Positions 51,128-60,177 of a stretch of 64,000 bases of DNA are shown one piece after another. Numbering within the stretch: the stretch's first letter is position 1; each line of letters opens with the position of its first letter. Under the pieces are notes generated by a model. It saw only the letters and a list, made by a program, of their open reading frames with translations. It did not search any database and had not been told where the DNA came from. The stretch is taken from positions 1 through 64,000 of the forward strand of contig NZ_VBSL01000003.1 of the NCBI RefSeq assembly GCF_006149005.1, given 5' to 3'. The stretch comes from Larkinella sp. C7. GTDB lineage: Bacteria > Bacteroidota > Bacteroidia > Cytophagales > Spirosomataceae. The position numbers and the translations under genes were made by a program.

Positions 51128-54100
51128 ATGTCTCTTATTACCAGTACGTACCGGTGGGGCCGTCGAATGAGCCAGACCGGTGGGGTCTTTCTGGCGGGCC
51201 TGTTCCTGATCGGATCAACGGGTCGAAAACCCAGCGAAACGCCGGGCTTTCAGGTGCCGGACGGTTTTACCATCGAACGGGCCGTAGCGCCGGATTTGCT
51301 TTCCTATCCCATGTTCGCCAGCTTCGATGGCGCTGGCCGTCTTTTTGTGTTTGAGTCAACCGGCCCCAATGCCATGGGAACCGAAAAAATGCTGGCCGAA
51401 CCGTCGTATCACATTCGTCTGCTGGAAGATGCCGACGAAGACGGCCAGTTTGAAAAAAGCCGTATTTTTGCCAAAAATATCCCGTTTCCCAAAGGTGGGG
51501 TATTTTACCAGGGTAGCCTGTATGTGGCCGAATCGCCCAATCTGGTGAAGTATACGGATACGAACAACGATGGCGTTTCGGACCAGAAAGACGTGATCCT
51601 GACGGGCTGGACCCTGCACGCCAACGGAGCCACGCTGGGTGGTCCTTTTTTCGGCCCGGATGGCTGGCTTTACCTGACCGACGCCCGCCGGGGCTTTTCG
51701 ATTACCACCAAAGAGGGCAAGGTTCTGAAAGGAAAAAGTGCCCGGATCTGGCGCTGCCGCCCCGACGGAACCGGCCTGGAGTCGCTGGCGGGGGGCGGTT
51801 TTGATAATTCGATTGAAATTGCCTTTCTGCCGTCGGGCGAAACCATCGGAACGATGACCTATTTTGTCGATCCGCAGGATGGGCAGCGCGACGCCCTCAT
51901 GCACTGGGTGGAAGGCGGCACGTACCCCAAACCGAACCCCGTCATCGCTGAAGATGGCCTGAAACTGACCGGCGATCTGATGCCGACGATGACCAAAATG
52001 CCCCGCGTGGCCCCCTCCGGCATCATGCGCTACCGGGGTGCCGGGTTTGGGGCGGACTATCAGAACAATTTGTTCAATGCCGAATTCAATACCGGACGAA
52101 TCATGCGGCATAGCCTGTCGCCCGACGGAGCCACGTTCAAAACGGTGGATGACGTCTTTTTGAAGTCGTTCAGCGCGGATTCGCACCCGACGGATGTGCT
52201 TCAGGATGCCGACGGCAGTATGCTGATGGTGGTTACGGGCGGCTGGTTCATCGAAGGATGCCCGCTGTCCCGCGTCGCCAAACCGGATGTTCAGGGCGGT
52301 ATTTACCGCATCCGCAAAACCGGTGCGCCCAAACCGAACGATGCGTGGGGCAAAAAACTCGCGCTGGCCAAACAGACGCCCCAAACCCTGCTCAACTACC
52401 TCACGGATACCCGGCTGGCCGTCCGCGACAACGCGGTGGAGCAACTGATCCAACGCGGAAATGCGGCTGTCAACCCCCTTCTCACGGTTTTGCCTGCCTT
52501 AAAAGATGAAGAGGTACGGGCATCGGTGGTGTTTGCTTTGTCCCGAATCAATACGCCTGCGGCCTGGAATGGCGTTCATAAAGCATTGATGGATCGGAGT
52601 AGCGTCGTTCGTACGGCAGCCGTTCGGGCGTTGGGATTGCATAAAGACAGGATGGCCGTGGACAAACTCATCGCTTTGATGCAGAAGGATGTGCTGCCGG
52701 TTCGTCGCCAGGCGGCCACGGCCCTGGGGCAGATCGGCGATCAGAAAGCCGTCCCGGCCTTGCTGAATGCAGCCGCGAGCAACACCGACCGGTTTGTCGG
52801 ACACGCCATCATTCATTCACTCATTACGCTCAGGAATACGGAACTGCTGGTCAGGGCGCTGGAAAATCCGTCTTCGAAGATCCGAATGGCGGCCCTGATT
52901 GCGTTGGATCAGATGGACGGTGCCCCGCTCCAAAAAACGCATCTGGCCGCAGCCCTGGCCGCCCGGGAGACGGATTTTCAGAAAACCGGTATCTGGGTGG
53001 CGTCTCATCACCCGGAATGGTCGGACATCGTCATCGGTTTTCTGGAAAAAAAACTGAAGGACGGGACGCTTTCGGATGCCGACGCCGGTTCGGTGCGGGA
53101 ACTGATGCTGACCTTTAGCAAGGAACCCGCGCTGCAGAACTTTTTAGCCGCGCAACTCGGAAGTGCGGCCACAACCTCCGCCCGAAAGGGTTTGCTGCTG
53201 GAGGTCATGGCGAAATGTACGTTGAAGAAACTGCCGGACGCGTGGGTGGAAGAGCTGGGGAATCAACTTCGGAGCGACGATGAGCTGGTGCTTTCCCAGG
53301 TATTGGGATTGATTGAATCCCGCCGGATCAAGGTGCTGAATCCGCAACTGGACCGGATTGTTCAGGCTGAAAAGACGCCCGTTGGCTTCCGGCTGAAAGC
53401 CCTGAGCGCGCGGATCATGTCGTCGCCCGGTTTGTCGGACAATGAATTTCAACGTTTGCTGACGTACCTCGGCCCATCGTTTGACTCGCCGGTGCGCCAG
53501 CAGGCGGTGCGGCTCCTGAACCACGCTGAACTGACCAATGACCAGCTGCTGGTGATTGCCCGCACCCAAATCGGGAAGGCGGATGCCTTCCTGTTGCCGC
53601 CCCTGTTGAGCGCCTTTGAAGGAAACCGGGATGAGCGGGTCGGCCAGGAACTCATCACGGCCCTGCAAGCGGTTTCGGAACGGCTGGATAATGTACCGGA
53701 GCAGGATTTTCAAAACCTGTTGAAGCCGTTTCCCGCTTCGGTGCAAACCCAGGCAGCCCCGCTGCTCGTCAGGCTAAAGTCGTTGCATGCGGGACGGTTG
53801 GCGCACTTGCAAAACCTGGAAGCCCGGTTGACAGGGGGCGATGTGGGCGAAGGCCGGAAGCTGTTTTACGGCAAGGCCTCGTGTTCTACCTGCCATGCCG
53901 TCGGAGCCGAAGGCGGGCGTTTTGGCCCCGACCTGACCAACATCGGTGAAATCCGTTCCCAGCACGACATTCTGGAAGCCATCGTGTACCCGAGTGCCAG
54001 TTTTGCCCGGGAGTATGAAACGTTCCGGGTGGTCACGAAAAACACGTCGTATACGGGTATTCTCAAGGAACAGCTTCCGGAGTCGGTCGTGATTGAACTG

Positions 54101-54286
54101 GGGCCTGCCCCCGGTGTACGAATTGCCCGTTCGGAGATCACCGCCATCGAACCGCAGACGTTGTCGATGATGCCGCCGGGCCTGGATCAGCAACTGAATC
54201 CGACCGAAATGGCCCATCTGATCGCTTTTCTCAACGCGCTGCCCTACCGACTGGACCGGATGATTCAGGCCAGTCAGAAAAAATAA
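51128..54286 (+). CDS. PVC-type haem-binding protein: beta-propeller dehydrogenase-like, HEAT repeats and cytochrome c
   Basis: 1052 residues from the ATG at 51128; an ATG at 51167 is also possible and the frame opens at 51053. An N-terminal membrane-anchor or signal-like segment precedes a beta-propeller of the PQQ-dependent sugar-dehydrogenase type (about residues 40-400), a HEAT-repeat region (EVRASVVFALSRIN, KAVPALLNAAAS and others; about 415-620) and an all-helical part, then a C-terminal cytochrome c with SCSTCHAVG (CxxCH near residue 918). Proteins of this layout occur next to sugar-catabolism genes in Bacteroidota and Planctomycetes. It could accept electrons from sugar oxidation. A DUF1080 gene follows after 36 nt. 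Confidence 0.88.
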   Translation: MSLITSTYRWGRRMSQTGGVFLAGLFLIGSTGRKPSETPGFQVPDGFTIERAVAPDLLSYPMFASFDGAGRLFVFESTGPNAMGTEKMLAEPSYHIRLLEDADEDGQFEKSRIFAKNIPFPKGGVFYQGSLYVAESPNLVKYTDTNNDGVSDQKDVILTGWTLHANGATLGGPFFGPDGWLYLTDARRGFSITTKEGKVLKGKSARIWRCRPDGTGLESLAGGGFDNSIEIAFLPSGETIGTMTYFVDPQDGQRDALMHWVEGGTYPKPNPVIAEDGLKLTGDLMPTMTKMPRVAPSGIMRYRGAGFGADYQNNLFNAEFNTGRIMRHSLSPDGATFKTVDDVFLKSFSADSHPTDVLQDADGSMLMVVTGGWFIEGCPLSRVAKPDVQGGIYRIRKTGAPKPNDAWGKKLALAKQTPQTLLNYLTDTRLAVRDNAVEQLIQRGNAAVNPLLTVLPALKDEEVRASVVFALSRINTPAAWNGVHKALMDRSSVVRTAAVRALGLHKDRMAVDKLIALMQKDVLPVRRQAATALGQIGDQKAVPALLNAAASNTDRFVGHAIIHSLITLRNTELLVRALENPSSKIRMAALIALDQMDGAPLQKTHLAAALAARETDFQKTGIWVASHHPEWSDIVIGFLEKKLKDGTLSDADAGSVRELMLTFSKEPALQNFLAAQLGSAATTSARKGLLLEVMAKCTLKKLPDAWVEELGNQLRSDDELVLSQVLGLIESRRIKVLNPQLDRIVQAEKTPVGFRLKALSARIMSSPGLSDNEFQRLLTYLGPSFDSPVRQQAVRLLNHAELTNDQLLVIARTQIGKADAFLLPPLLSAFEGNRDERVGQELITALQAVSERLDNVPEQDFQNLLKPFPASVQTQAAPLLVRLKSLHAGRLAHLQNLEARLTGGDVGEGRKLFYGKASCSTCHAVGAEGGRFGPDLTNIGEIRSQHDILEAIVYPSASFAREYETFRVVTKNTSYTGILKEQLPESVVIELGPAPGVRIARSEITAIEPQTLSMMPPGLDQQLNPTEMAHLIAFLNALPYRLDRMIQASQKK

Positions 54287-54322
54287 AACCGGAATCTGTT
54301 CCTGAAAAAATATACCCTGCAA

Positions 54323-55117
54323 ATGAGGAACTTGAGCCTTGCCGTGATCGTCGGCCTGTTGGTTACTACAGGCATGGTCACCGCTCAATCGGTGCGGTCG
54401 AAAACCGTCAAACTGTTCAACGGAAAAAACCTGAAGGGGTGGTACGTCTTTATTGAAAAACGGGGACGGGAGAATGATGTTAAAAAGGTTTTTACGGTAC
54501 ACGATGGGCTGATTCACGTCTCGGGCGAAGAATATGGCAGCATGATTACCAACGAAGAGTACGGGAATTATACGCTGACGGTGGAGTTCAAATGGGGGGA
54601 CAGAACCTATGCCCCCCGGGAAGACCGCGCGCGGGACAATGGCATTCTATTGCATTCCACGGGGCCGGATGGTGGGTATCGCGGGATCTGGATGCGTTCC
54701 ATCGAATGCCAGCTCATCGAGGGCGGATCGGGTGATTTTCTGGTGGTGGGCGATGGCAGTGAGAACTACGCACTGACGGCCACCGTAGCGCCCAAACAGG
54801 AAGGCCGGGGAAATGTATACTCCCCATCGGGTACGCCCCTGACCATCCACAGCGGCCGGATCGACTGGTTCGACCGGGACCCGGCCTGGAAGGATGTCAA
54901 GGGGTTTCGGGGGGCCAAAGACCTCGAAAAACCGCTGGGTGAGTGGAATACGATGGTTTGCGTGGCCGAGGGTGACACGGTTTCCATTTATCTGAATGGG
55001 ACGCTGGTCAATCAGGCTACCCAGGTGAAACCCGCGAAAGGCCGCATCCAGATTCAATCCGAGGGTGCCGAGATGTTCGTTAGAAAAGTAGAACTTGCTC
55101 CTTTACGAAGGAAATAA
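54323..55117 (+). CDS. DUF1080 (3-keto-disaccharide hydrolase) family protein
   Basis: 264 residues with a signal peptide (MRNLSLAVIVGLLVTTGMVTAQS). The single beta-sandwich domain starts VKLFNGKNLKGWYVFIE and contains EYGNYTLTVEFKWGD and NGILLHSTGPDGG. PF06439 members cleave or hydrate glycosides that have been oxidised to 3-keto sugars. It lies between the haem protein and a Gfo/Idh/MocA oxidoreductase, 36 nt and 28 nt apart, so it is very probably part of one sugar-degradation operon. Confidence 0.88.
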   Translation: MRNLSLAVIVGLLVTTGMVTAQSVRSKTVKLFNGKNLKGWYVFIEKRGRENDVKKVFTVHDGLIHVSGEEYGSMITNEEYGNYTLTVEFKWGDRTYAPREDRARDNGILLHSTGPDGGYRGIWMRSIECQLIEGGSGDFLVVGDGSENYALTATVAPKQEGRGNVYSPSGTPLTIHSGRIDWFDRDPAWKDVKGFRGAKDLEKPLGEWNTMVCVAEGDTVSIYLNGTLVNQATQVKPAKGRIQIQSEGAEMFVRKVELAPLRRK

Positions 55118-55145
55118 CACCGAAAACCGATTAACCGAAACCGTC

Positions 55146-56228
55146 ATGTCTGATCAGTCAACCCCTTTGCGTGTCCTGGTGGTGGGATGCGGAAACATGG
55201 GGTCATCCCACGCCCAGGCCTATCACCGGCTGGAGGGCTTCGAAATCTGTGGCATTGTCTCCACTGGAAAAAGCAAGGAAATCTTAAATGAAAAACTGGG
55301 GGGCGGTTTTGCCCTTTTCAGTGATTTTGAAGAAGCGCTGGAGCAGACCAAACCGGATGCCGTGTGTATCTCGACCTACCCGGACACCCACGAGGCATTT
55401 GCTGTCAAGTCGTTCGAGGCCGGGTGCCACGTTTTTATCGAAAAACCGGTGGCCGACTCCGTTGCCGGGGCCGAGCGGGTGGTGGAAGCCGCCGTGAAAG
55501 CGGGCAAGAAACTGGTAGTCGGCTACATTTTACGCCATCACCCGTCGTGGGAGAAATTCGTTGGACTGTCGCATGAACTGGGAAAACCGCTGGTGATGCG
55601 GATGAACCTGAACCAGCAAAGCGAAACCAGCATGTGGACCCTGCACCGCAACCTGATGAAAAGCCTGAGCCCGATCGTCGACTGCGGAGTGCATTACATC
55701 GATGTGATGTGCCAGATGACGCGTTCCAAACCGGTTCAGGTCTACGCCATCGGTGCCCGGCTGACGGACGAAATACCGGTCGATAACTACAATTACGGCC
55801 AGCTCCAGATCCGGTTTGCAGACGGGTCAGTGGGCTGGTACGAAGCGGGTTGGGGGCCGATGGTCAGCGAAACGGCGTTTTTCGTCAAAGATGTTTTTGG
55901 GCCGAAGGGCAGTGTTTCCATTGTGGCCAAAGAAGCCGGGGGGGCAGGCAAATCATCGTCCATCGAAGCCCATACCAAAACGGAATCCATCCGGTTTCAC
56001 CATTCGGAACTGGACGCCAGCGAGCGGTTTGCAAAACCGGATGAGTGGATTAATCTGGAGGACGAACCCGACCATCAGGAGCTTTGTAACCGGGAGCAGC
56101 GGTATTTTCTGAAAGCCATCCGGGAAGATATCGACCTGACCGACCACATGCAGGATGCCGTCAACAGCCTTCGGATCGCCTTTGCCTGCGATGAGTCCGT
56201 ACGGACCGGCCAGGTTGTCATTCTGTAA
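55146..56228 (+). CDS. Gfo/Idh/MocA-family oxidoreductase
   Basis: 360 residues from the ATG at 55146 (MSDQSTPLRVLVVGCGNMG); the frame opens at 55095. Rossmann loop GCGNMGSSHAQAYH, the EKPVADS motif with its catalytic-site Lys near residue 100, and a C-terminal substrate domain with DCGVHYIDVM. These enzymes oxidise or reduce sugars and sugar acids with NAD(P), often at C3. No signal peptide, so cytoplasmic. Its neighbour is DUF1080, the frequent partner in 3-keto-glycoside pathways. Confidence 0.9.
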   Translation: MSDQSTPLRVLVVGCGNMGSSHAQAYHRLEGFEICGIVSTGKSKEILNEKLGGGFALFSDFEEALEQTKPDAVCISTYPDTHEAFAVKSFEAGCHVFIEKPVADSVAGAERVVEAAVKAGKKLVVGYILRHHPSWEKFVGLSHELGKPLVMRMNLNQQSETSMWTLHRNLMKSLSPIVDCGVHYIDVMCQMTRSKPVQVYAIGARLTDEIPVDNYNYGQLQIRFADGSVGWYEAGWGPMVSETAFFVKDVFGPKGSVSIVAKEAGGAGKSSSIEAHTKTESIRFHHSELDASERFAKPDEWINLEDEPDHQELCNREQRYFLKAIREDIDLTDHMQDAVNSLRIAFACDESVRTGQVVIL

Positions 56229-56376
56229 AGCCCCGGCTTCCGGGTGTGGGGGTTAAATTTCGTACCAGAATTAAGAAGGAAAAAAGTAGTCTGTTGACTG
56301 AAACCGGAATACCTTTAGGCCGTTTGTGCCGCGCTTTTGCGTTCCGGTATTCGGTTGAACCACTAGATTTTAGCTA

Positions 56377-57369
56377 ATGACCCCAATTCCGCAAGAAATC
56401 CCGGTCGGCATCGTTGGCCTTGGGCTGATGGGATGCAGCATTACCACCTGTTTACTGATTGCCGGTCATCCCGTCGTTGCGGTCGCACCGATTCCCATTG
56501 ACATGGTCACCGCCCTGCCCCGGATCAAAGAACACCTCGAACGGTCGTATCAGAAAGGACTGATTACGAATCAGCCTGAATCGTACCTGGAAAACCTGAT
56601 TCTGACGGAGGACTACGAAGAACTCCGGCCCGCCAGGCTGGTCATTGAATGTACCATCGAAGACCGGGGGATTAAGGAATCAGTGTATCAGAAAGTGGAA
56701 CGGGTGATCGCTTCCGATGCGCTGCTGGCGAGCAACACCTCGGCCATTCCGATCAGTGTGCTTCAGAAACTAACCCGGCACCCGGAGCGGTTTTTCGGAT
56801 TGCATTGGGCCGAACCGGCGCACACAACCCGGTTTCTGGAAATTATTTGCGGAGACGACAGTGCGGTTTCCCAGGGTGAATACCTCTATGAACTGGCCCA
56901 CTTCTGGGGCAAGGAACCCATCCTGGTTCGAAAGGATATTGCCGGTTTTATCACCAATCGCCTGATGTATGCCATGTACCGGGAAGCCATCAGCCTGGTC
57001 GAAAACGGCTACGCGACGGTGGAGGATGTGGACCGTTCCTGCCGGAACAATGCGGGCTATTTCATGACACTGGTAGGGGTTTTCCGCTGGATGGACCTGA
57101 CGGGTGTTCCGGCCTACCATACCGTCATGAAAGACCTGTTGCCCACCCTCAACAACAGCACGGAAGTACCGAAACTGATCGACGACATCGTAAAAAGCGG
57201 GGGGCGGGGCGTTGCCAATGCACACGGTTTTTATGACTACACGCCGGAAGAGGCCCGGCTTTGGGAGGAAACGTTTACGGAATTCAGTTACAAAATCCGC
57301 GAAATCGCCCTGCAATATCCGGCTGATTATGTGAAGAAAAAATTAAAAGAGAAAGAGGATTCGGTGTAG
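56377..57369 (+). CDS. 3-hydroxyacyl-CoA dehydrogenase-family oxidoreductase
   Basis: 330 residues. NAD-binding GIVGLGLMGCSITTCLL, ASNTSAIPIS, and the catalytic-His block, which here reads FFGLHWAEPAHTTRFLEII instead of HFFNPxxxMxLVE. The C-terminal helical dimer domain has FITNRLMYAMYREAI. The changed block around the active-site His suggests a substrate other than acyl-CoA; the family also contains L-gulonate 3-dehydrogenases, which would fit the sugar-oxidising neighbours 148 nt upstream. No other fatty-acid gene is close. Real activity unknown. Confidence 0.82.
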   Translation: MTPIPQEIPVGIVGLGLMGCSITTCLLIAGHPVVAVAPIPIDMVTALPRIKEHLERSYQKGLITNQPESYLENLILTEDYEELRPARLVIECTIEDRGIKESVYQKVERVIASDALLASNTSAIPISVLQKLTRHPERFFGLHWAEPAHTTRFLEIICGDDSAVSQGEYLYELAHFWGKEPILVRKDIAGFITNRLMYAMYREAISLVENGYATVEDVDRSCRNNAGYFMTLVGVFRWMDLTGVPAYHTVMKDLLPTLNNSTEVPKLIDDIVKSGGRGVANAHGFYDYTPEEARLWEETFTEFSYKIREIALQYPADYVKKKLKEKEDSV

Positions 57370-57404
57370 AAACGATTTCGAAGCTCTTTAGGATTGCCTA
57401 AAAC

Positions 57405-57499
57405 GAATATCAAATGAAAAATGATGAATGCTAAATGTAAAAGTAGCTTCCAATTCAGTACTTTTACATTTAACATTCATCATTTTTCATTTGATATTC
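57405..57499. repeat. Long intergenic hairpin, family A
   Basis: 41-bp arms (57405-57445 and 57459-57499) with a single mismatch and a 13-base loop. The words ATGATGAATGCTAAATGTAA and AAGTA repeat those at 19102. It lies between convergent genes, so it could be a terminator. Confidence 0.9.
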
Positions 57500-57569
57500 A
57501 TCATTCTCTGTTCCTTGAAGAGAAATGAAATCCTGAACGAGTGCTTCATTTCCCCTGTATCACGAAAAA

Positions 57570-58022
57570 TTAACTCTTCGTCGCCGTAGGCTCCGCCGGA
57601 TGGCCGGATTCCGTTTCCTGCGGTTGCGGCCCCCAGTGTTGTCGTCCGAATCCGCGCGGGCCGCAGCCGCCTTTCCATTGTTCCTTCATTTGCTGCTTGA
57701 ACTGCTGACGTTCTTCGGGCGTCATGTTTTGCCACCGGTTCGACATTTTCTCGCGCCAGTAAGCGTGTCTCGGGTGACCATAGGGCCCTCCGCCCCAGCC
57801 GCCACCGCCCCACCGTCGGCCACCCCAACCCCCGCGAAAACCGACCAGAATCCGGCTCAGCAGGAGCAGGCCCAGCGCCTGAACGAAGGTGATCGTCGGG
57901 CCGGCGAACAGCACCGGCACCAGCCAGTTCCAGAGACTTGATACGGCCCAGCCGGCCGCCGTTACAAAAATGACAGCGAATAACAGGCCGCCGACTACGC
58001 GTTTAATCCAAAATAGTTTCAT
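57570..58022 (-). CDS. Small Gly-rich membrane protein, LWNWLVP paralogue 2
   Basis: 150 residues from the ATG at 58022 (MKLFWIKRVVGGLLFAVIF); the frame opens at 58073. Two hydrophobic helices are separated by SLWNWLVPVLFAGP and followed by FVQALGLLLLSRILVGF, a Gly/Trp/Arg-rich linker, and a charged helix MTPEERQQFKQQMKEQW that recalls the Spy/CpxP-type TPEER...F motif. The neighbour is a paralogue of the first two helices. Third gene of an ECF-sigma operon. No function known; it could sense metals or envelope stress. Confidence 0.7.
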   Translation of the reverse strand: MKLFWIKRVVGGLLFAVIFVTAAGWAVSSLWNWLVPVLFAGPTITFVQALGLLLLSRILVGFRGGWGGRRWGGGGWGGGPYGHPRHAYWREKMSNRWQNMTPEERQQFKQQMKEQWKGGCGPRGFGRQHWGPQPQETESGHPAEPTATKS

Positions 58023-58072
58023 GGTAATAAATGGTTGTAATGGTTTGTGGTTGAAGGTTTGTTTCAACCGCA

Positions 58073-58381
58073 TTATTGTTGGAGCGATTTCCCGGTTTTT
58101 GAGTGATGCTCATACGGTTGGCAAACAGTGGCAGGGTGGCGGTCGAAACCGGAATGCCCGCGCCAGTGTCCACCGTGTCCACCGCCGAAGCCAAAACCGC
58201 CCACCAGCAGCCTCGTCAGAAACAGCAGGCCCAGCGCCTGGACGAACCGGATTTTCGGGCCGTTAAAAACCGAGGGCACCAGCCAGTTCCACAGCCGCAT
58301 GACCACCAGCGTGACCAGCATGAAGAGGGCAATTCCGAGGGCTAAAAAGCCGAGTCCTTTTAAAATCAACAGAGGTTCCAT
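58073..58381 (-). CDS. Small His/Gly-rich membrane protein, LWNWLVP paralogue 1
   Basis: 102 residues from the ATG at 58381; an ATG at 58408 would overlap the sigma gene by 16 nt. After helix 1 the motif RLWNWLVPSVFNGPKI and FVQALGLLFLTRLLVGG match paralogue 2 almost residue for residue. The tail is Gly- and His-rich (GFGGGHGGHWRGHSG, then HEHHSK-like ends), suggesting metal binding. It directly follows the ECF sigma gene and precedes paralogue 2 by 50 nt. It could act in controlling the sigma factor, as the usual anti-sigma is missing. Confidence 0.7.
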   Translation of the reverse strand: MEPLLILKGLGFLALGIALFMLVTLVVMRLWNWLVPSVFNGPKIRFVQALGLLFLTRLLVGGFGFGGGHGGHWRGHSGFDRHPATVCQPYEHHSKTGKSLQQ

Positions 58382-58392
58382 TGTCGTTGTGT

Positions 58393-59046
58393 TTAGTTTG
58401 TGATCCATTCTTCGTATAAGCCCCGCAGGCGCTCCCGCAGGTACAGAATCGCGTAGCGTTTGCGCGACAGGAGCGTGTTGATCGGAATACCGATCTCGTC
58501 GGCCATGTCCCGAAAACTCTGTCCGTCGATCTCGTGCCGGATAAATACCTCACGTTGTTCGGCGGGGAGCTCCGAAACCGCTTCCATGACCGCTTCCATC
58601 ATCGCTTCCCGCATCAGCATCTCGTCGGCGGTCAAGTCGTTGGCGGGCAGCAAACTGGCCATCAGCAGCGGTTCGCCATCGTCGTCGGCATAGCCCCTGG
58701 ATTGCTCTTCCAGCGAAACCGTCCGCTTTTTCCGGTACCAGTCGATGATTTTCCGCCGGGCTACCGCAAACAACCACCCGGCCAGATGCTCAATGGGCTG
58801 CGTCAGCGGTTCCGTGGGCGAGGGCAGTTGCGTTCGCCGGTCGATTTCGGCCCAGTCCATCAACACATCCTGCAACAGATCTTCGGCATCCTCGCGCGTC
58901 GGGAGCCGTCGACGGATAAAATCCAGCAGGCGGGGGCGTTCGCGCTGAACCGCCCGGGCCGCCCCGTCGGGTGGCCGGGAATCGGAACCGGAATGATGAT
59001 CCGATCCTTTCGGGTTGATGGGGACAGACAGCGCTACGTTTCTCAT
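58393..59046 (-). CDS. ECF-type RNA polymerase sigma factor
   Basis: 217 residues, with ~35 extra N-terminal residues. Region 2: LLDFIRRRLPTREDAEDLLQD (core-binding and -10 recognition) continuing to WLFAVARRKIIDWYRKK. Region 4: VSELPAEQREVFIRHEIDGQ and SFRDMADEIGIPINTLLSRK (helix-turn-helix). It has a long acidic linker between the two. First gene of a three-gene unit with two small membrane paralogues; no recognisable anti-sigma follows. Confidence 0.9.
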   Translation of the reverse strand: MRNVALSVPINPKGSDHHSGSDSRPPDGAARAVQRERPRLLDFIRRRLPTREDAEDLLQDVLMDWAEIDRRTQLPSPTEPLTQPIEHLAGWLFAVARRKIIDWYRKKRTVSLEEQSRGYADDDGEPLLMASLLPANDLTADEMLMREAMMEAVMEAVSELPAEQREVFIRHEIDGQSFRDMADEIGIPINTLLSRKRYAILYLRERLRGLYEEWITN

Positions 59047-59477
59047 ACACCAGGGAAGTCGGATGAAAACAGCGGATATTGTATCACCAGTGCCTGAAGT
59101 CCCTAAAAATGGATAAGTGGCGCAATTGACCCGACGAAAGGTCGTTTAAGGATTGGGCGTAAAGAAGTTAGACGAGTAACAAGAGGCTGAAAGGACGTTT
59201 TTTTGAGTCTCCTGTCACCTGTCTCAGCACTTTGGTCGCGAACGAAAAAAAGAAAAATGCCCCATCCATTTCATTTCTACCGGTTTTTTGGCAGATTCAT
59301 GACCCGAATTAGGGATGACGTATCGGGACATAACCGGTAAGAATATACGCCCTGTTGGCCTTCCTTTTTCGGATGAAACCTGCCTAACGCCGTACAAATA
59401 GCCGATCGATTGCCTATATTTGTCATGGATTATTCCGTTAGTTTTTTGAATCTCACTAATCTTTTACTCAATATATT
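59047..59477. other. 431-nt divergent intergenic region
   Basis: Between the ECF sigma gene and the GMC-subunit gene. No open frame of note. It holds a TATATTTG element near the right end (separate entry) and an A/T-rich stretch around 59190-59270. I see no clear promoter for the sigma gene. Confidence 0.55.
59415..59422 (+). promoter_or_regulatory. Putative -7 element (TATATTTG) before the GMC operon
   Basis: Exact TAnnTTTG match 56 nt upstream of the ATG at 59478. No -33 TTTG at the usual spacing. Confidence 0.4.
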
Positions 59478-60068
59478 ATGAACAGAAGAGATGCCTTGAT
59501 GCGGGTTGCGGCTTTGATGGGAACCACCCTGACGCTGCCTGCACTCGCGGATACGCTCGAAGCGTCGGCTACCAGACGGGCCCTGAGCGGAAAGCCTCTG
59601 TTGTTTACGGCCGACCAGGACACGATGGTCGCTGAAATGACTGAAGTCATTATCCCCACGACCAGCACCCCCGGTGCGAAAGCCGCCAAAGTCAATGAAA
59701 TCATTGACATTATCTTGAAAGACTGTTATCCGCAAAAAGACCAGAAGCAGTTTTTAGACGGACTGGCCCATACGAATGAGCTGAGTCAGGCTGCCTACAG
59801 CAAGAATTTCGTGGCGCTCGATGCCACGCAACGAACGGAGATCATGACGAAACTGCAGGCCGAAGCCGCCGAACAACGCAAGGCCATGGCTTCCATGCCC
59901 GCCGAAAAACGGTATACGCCCTTCTTCAATACCCTGAAATCCTTGACGCTGAACGGGTATTTTACGTCGGAAATTGGGGCCACCCAGGCCCTGGCCTACA
60001 TTGCCGTTCCGGGCCGTTTCCAGGGGTGTGTTGATCTGAAACCCGGCCAGAAAGCCTGGGCTACCTAG
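59478..60068 (+). CDS. Gluconate 2-dehydrogenase subunit 3-like protein
   Basis: 196 residues. A Tat-like signal (MNRRDALMRVAALMG...) suggests co-export with its partner. The domain contains VIIPTTSTPGAKAAKVNEII and KDCYPQKDQKQFLDG, as in gluconate 2-dehydrogenase subunit 3 and the small subunit of sugar 3-dehydrogenases. It assists assembly and export of the flavoprotein subunit that follows 109 nt later. The function is tied to the GMC subunit. Confidence 0.9.
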   Translation: MNRRDALMRVAALMGTTLTLPALADTLEASATRRALSGKPLLFTADQDTMVAEMTEVIIPTTSTPGAKAAKVNEIIDIILKDCYPQKDQKQFLDGLAHTNELSQAAYSKNFVALDATQRTEIMTKLQAEAAEQRKAMASMPAEKRYTPFFNTLKSLTLNGYFTSEIGATQALAYIAVPGRFQGCVDLKPGQKAWAT

Positions 60069-60177
60069 TGTCGATGAACAAGGACGAATGAAAGGATTTC
60101 CGGTTCGTTCGTCATTTGGAACTGCCTGAGCGGTTCCGGAAATTGTTCATTATCCATTTTATTCGTCATTAAAAAAC

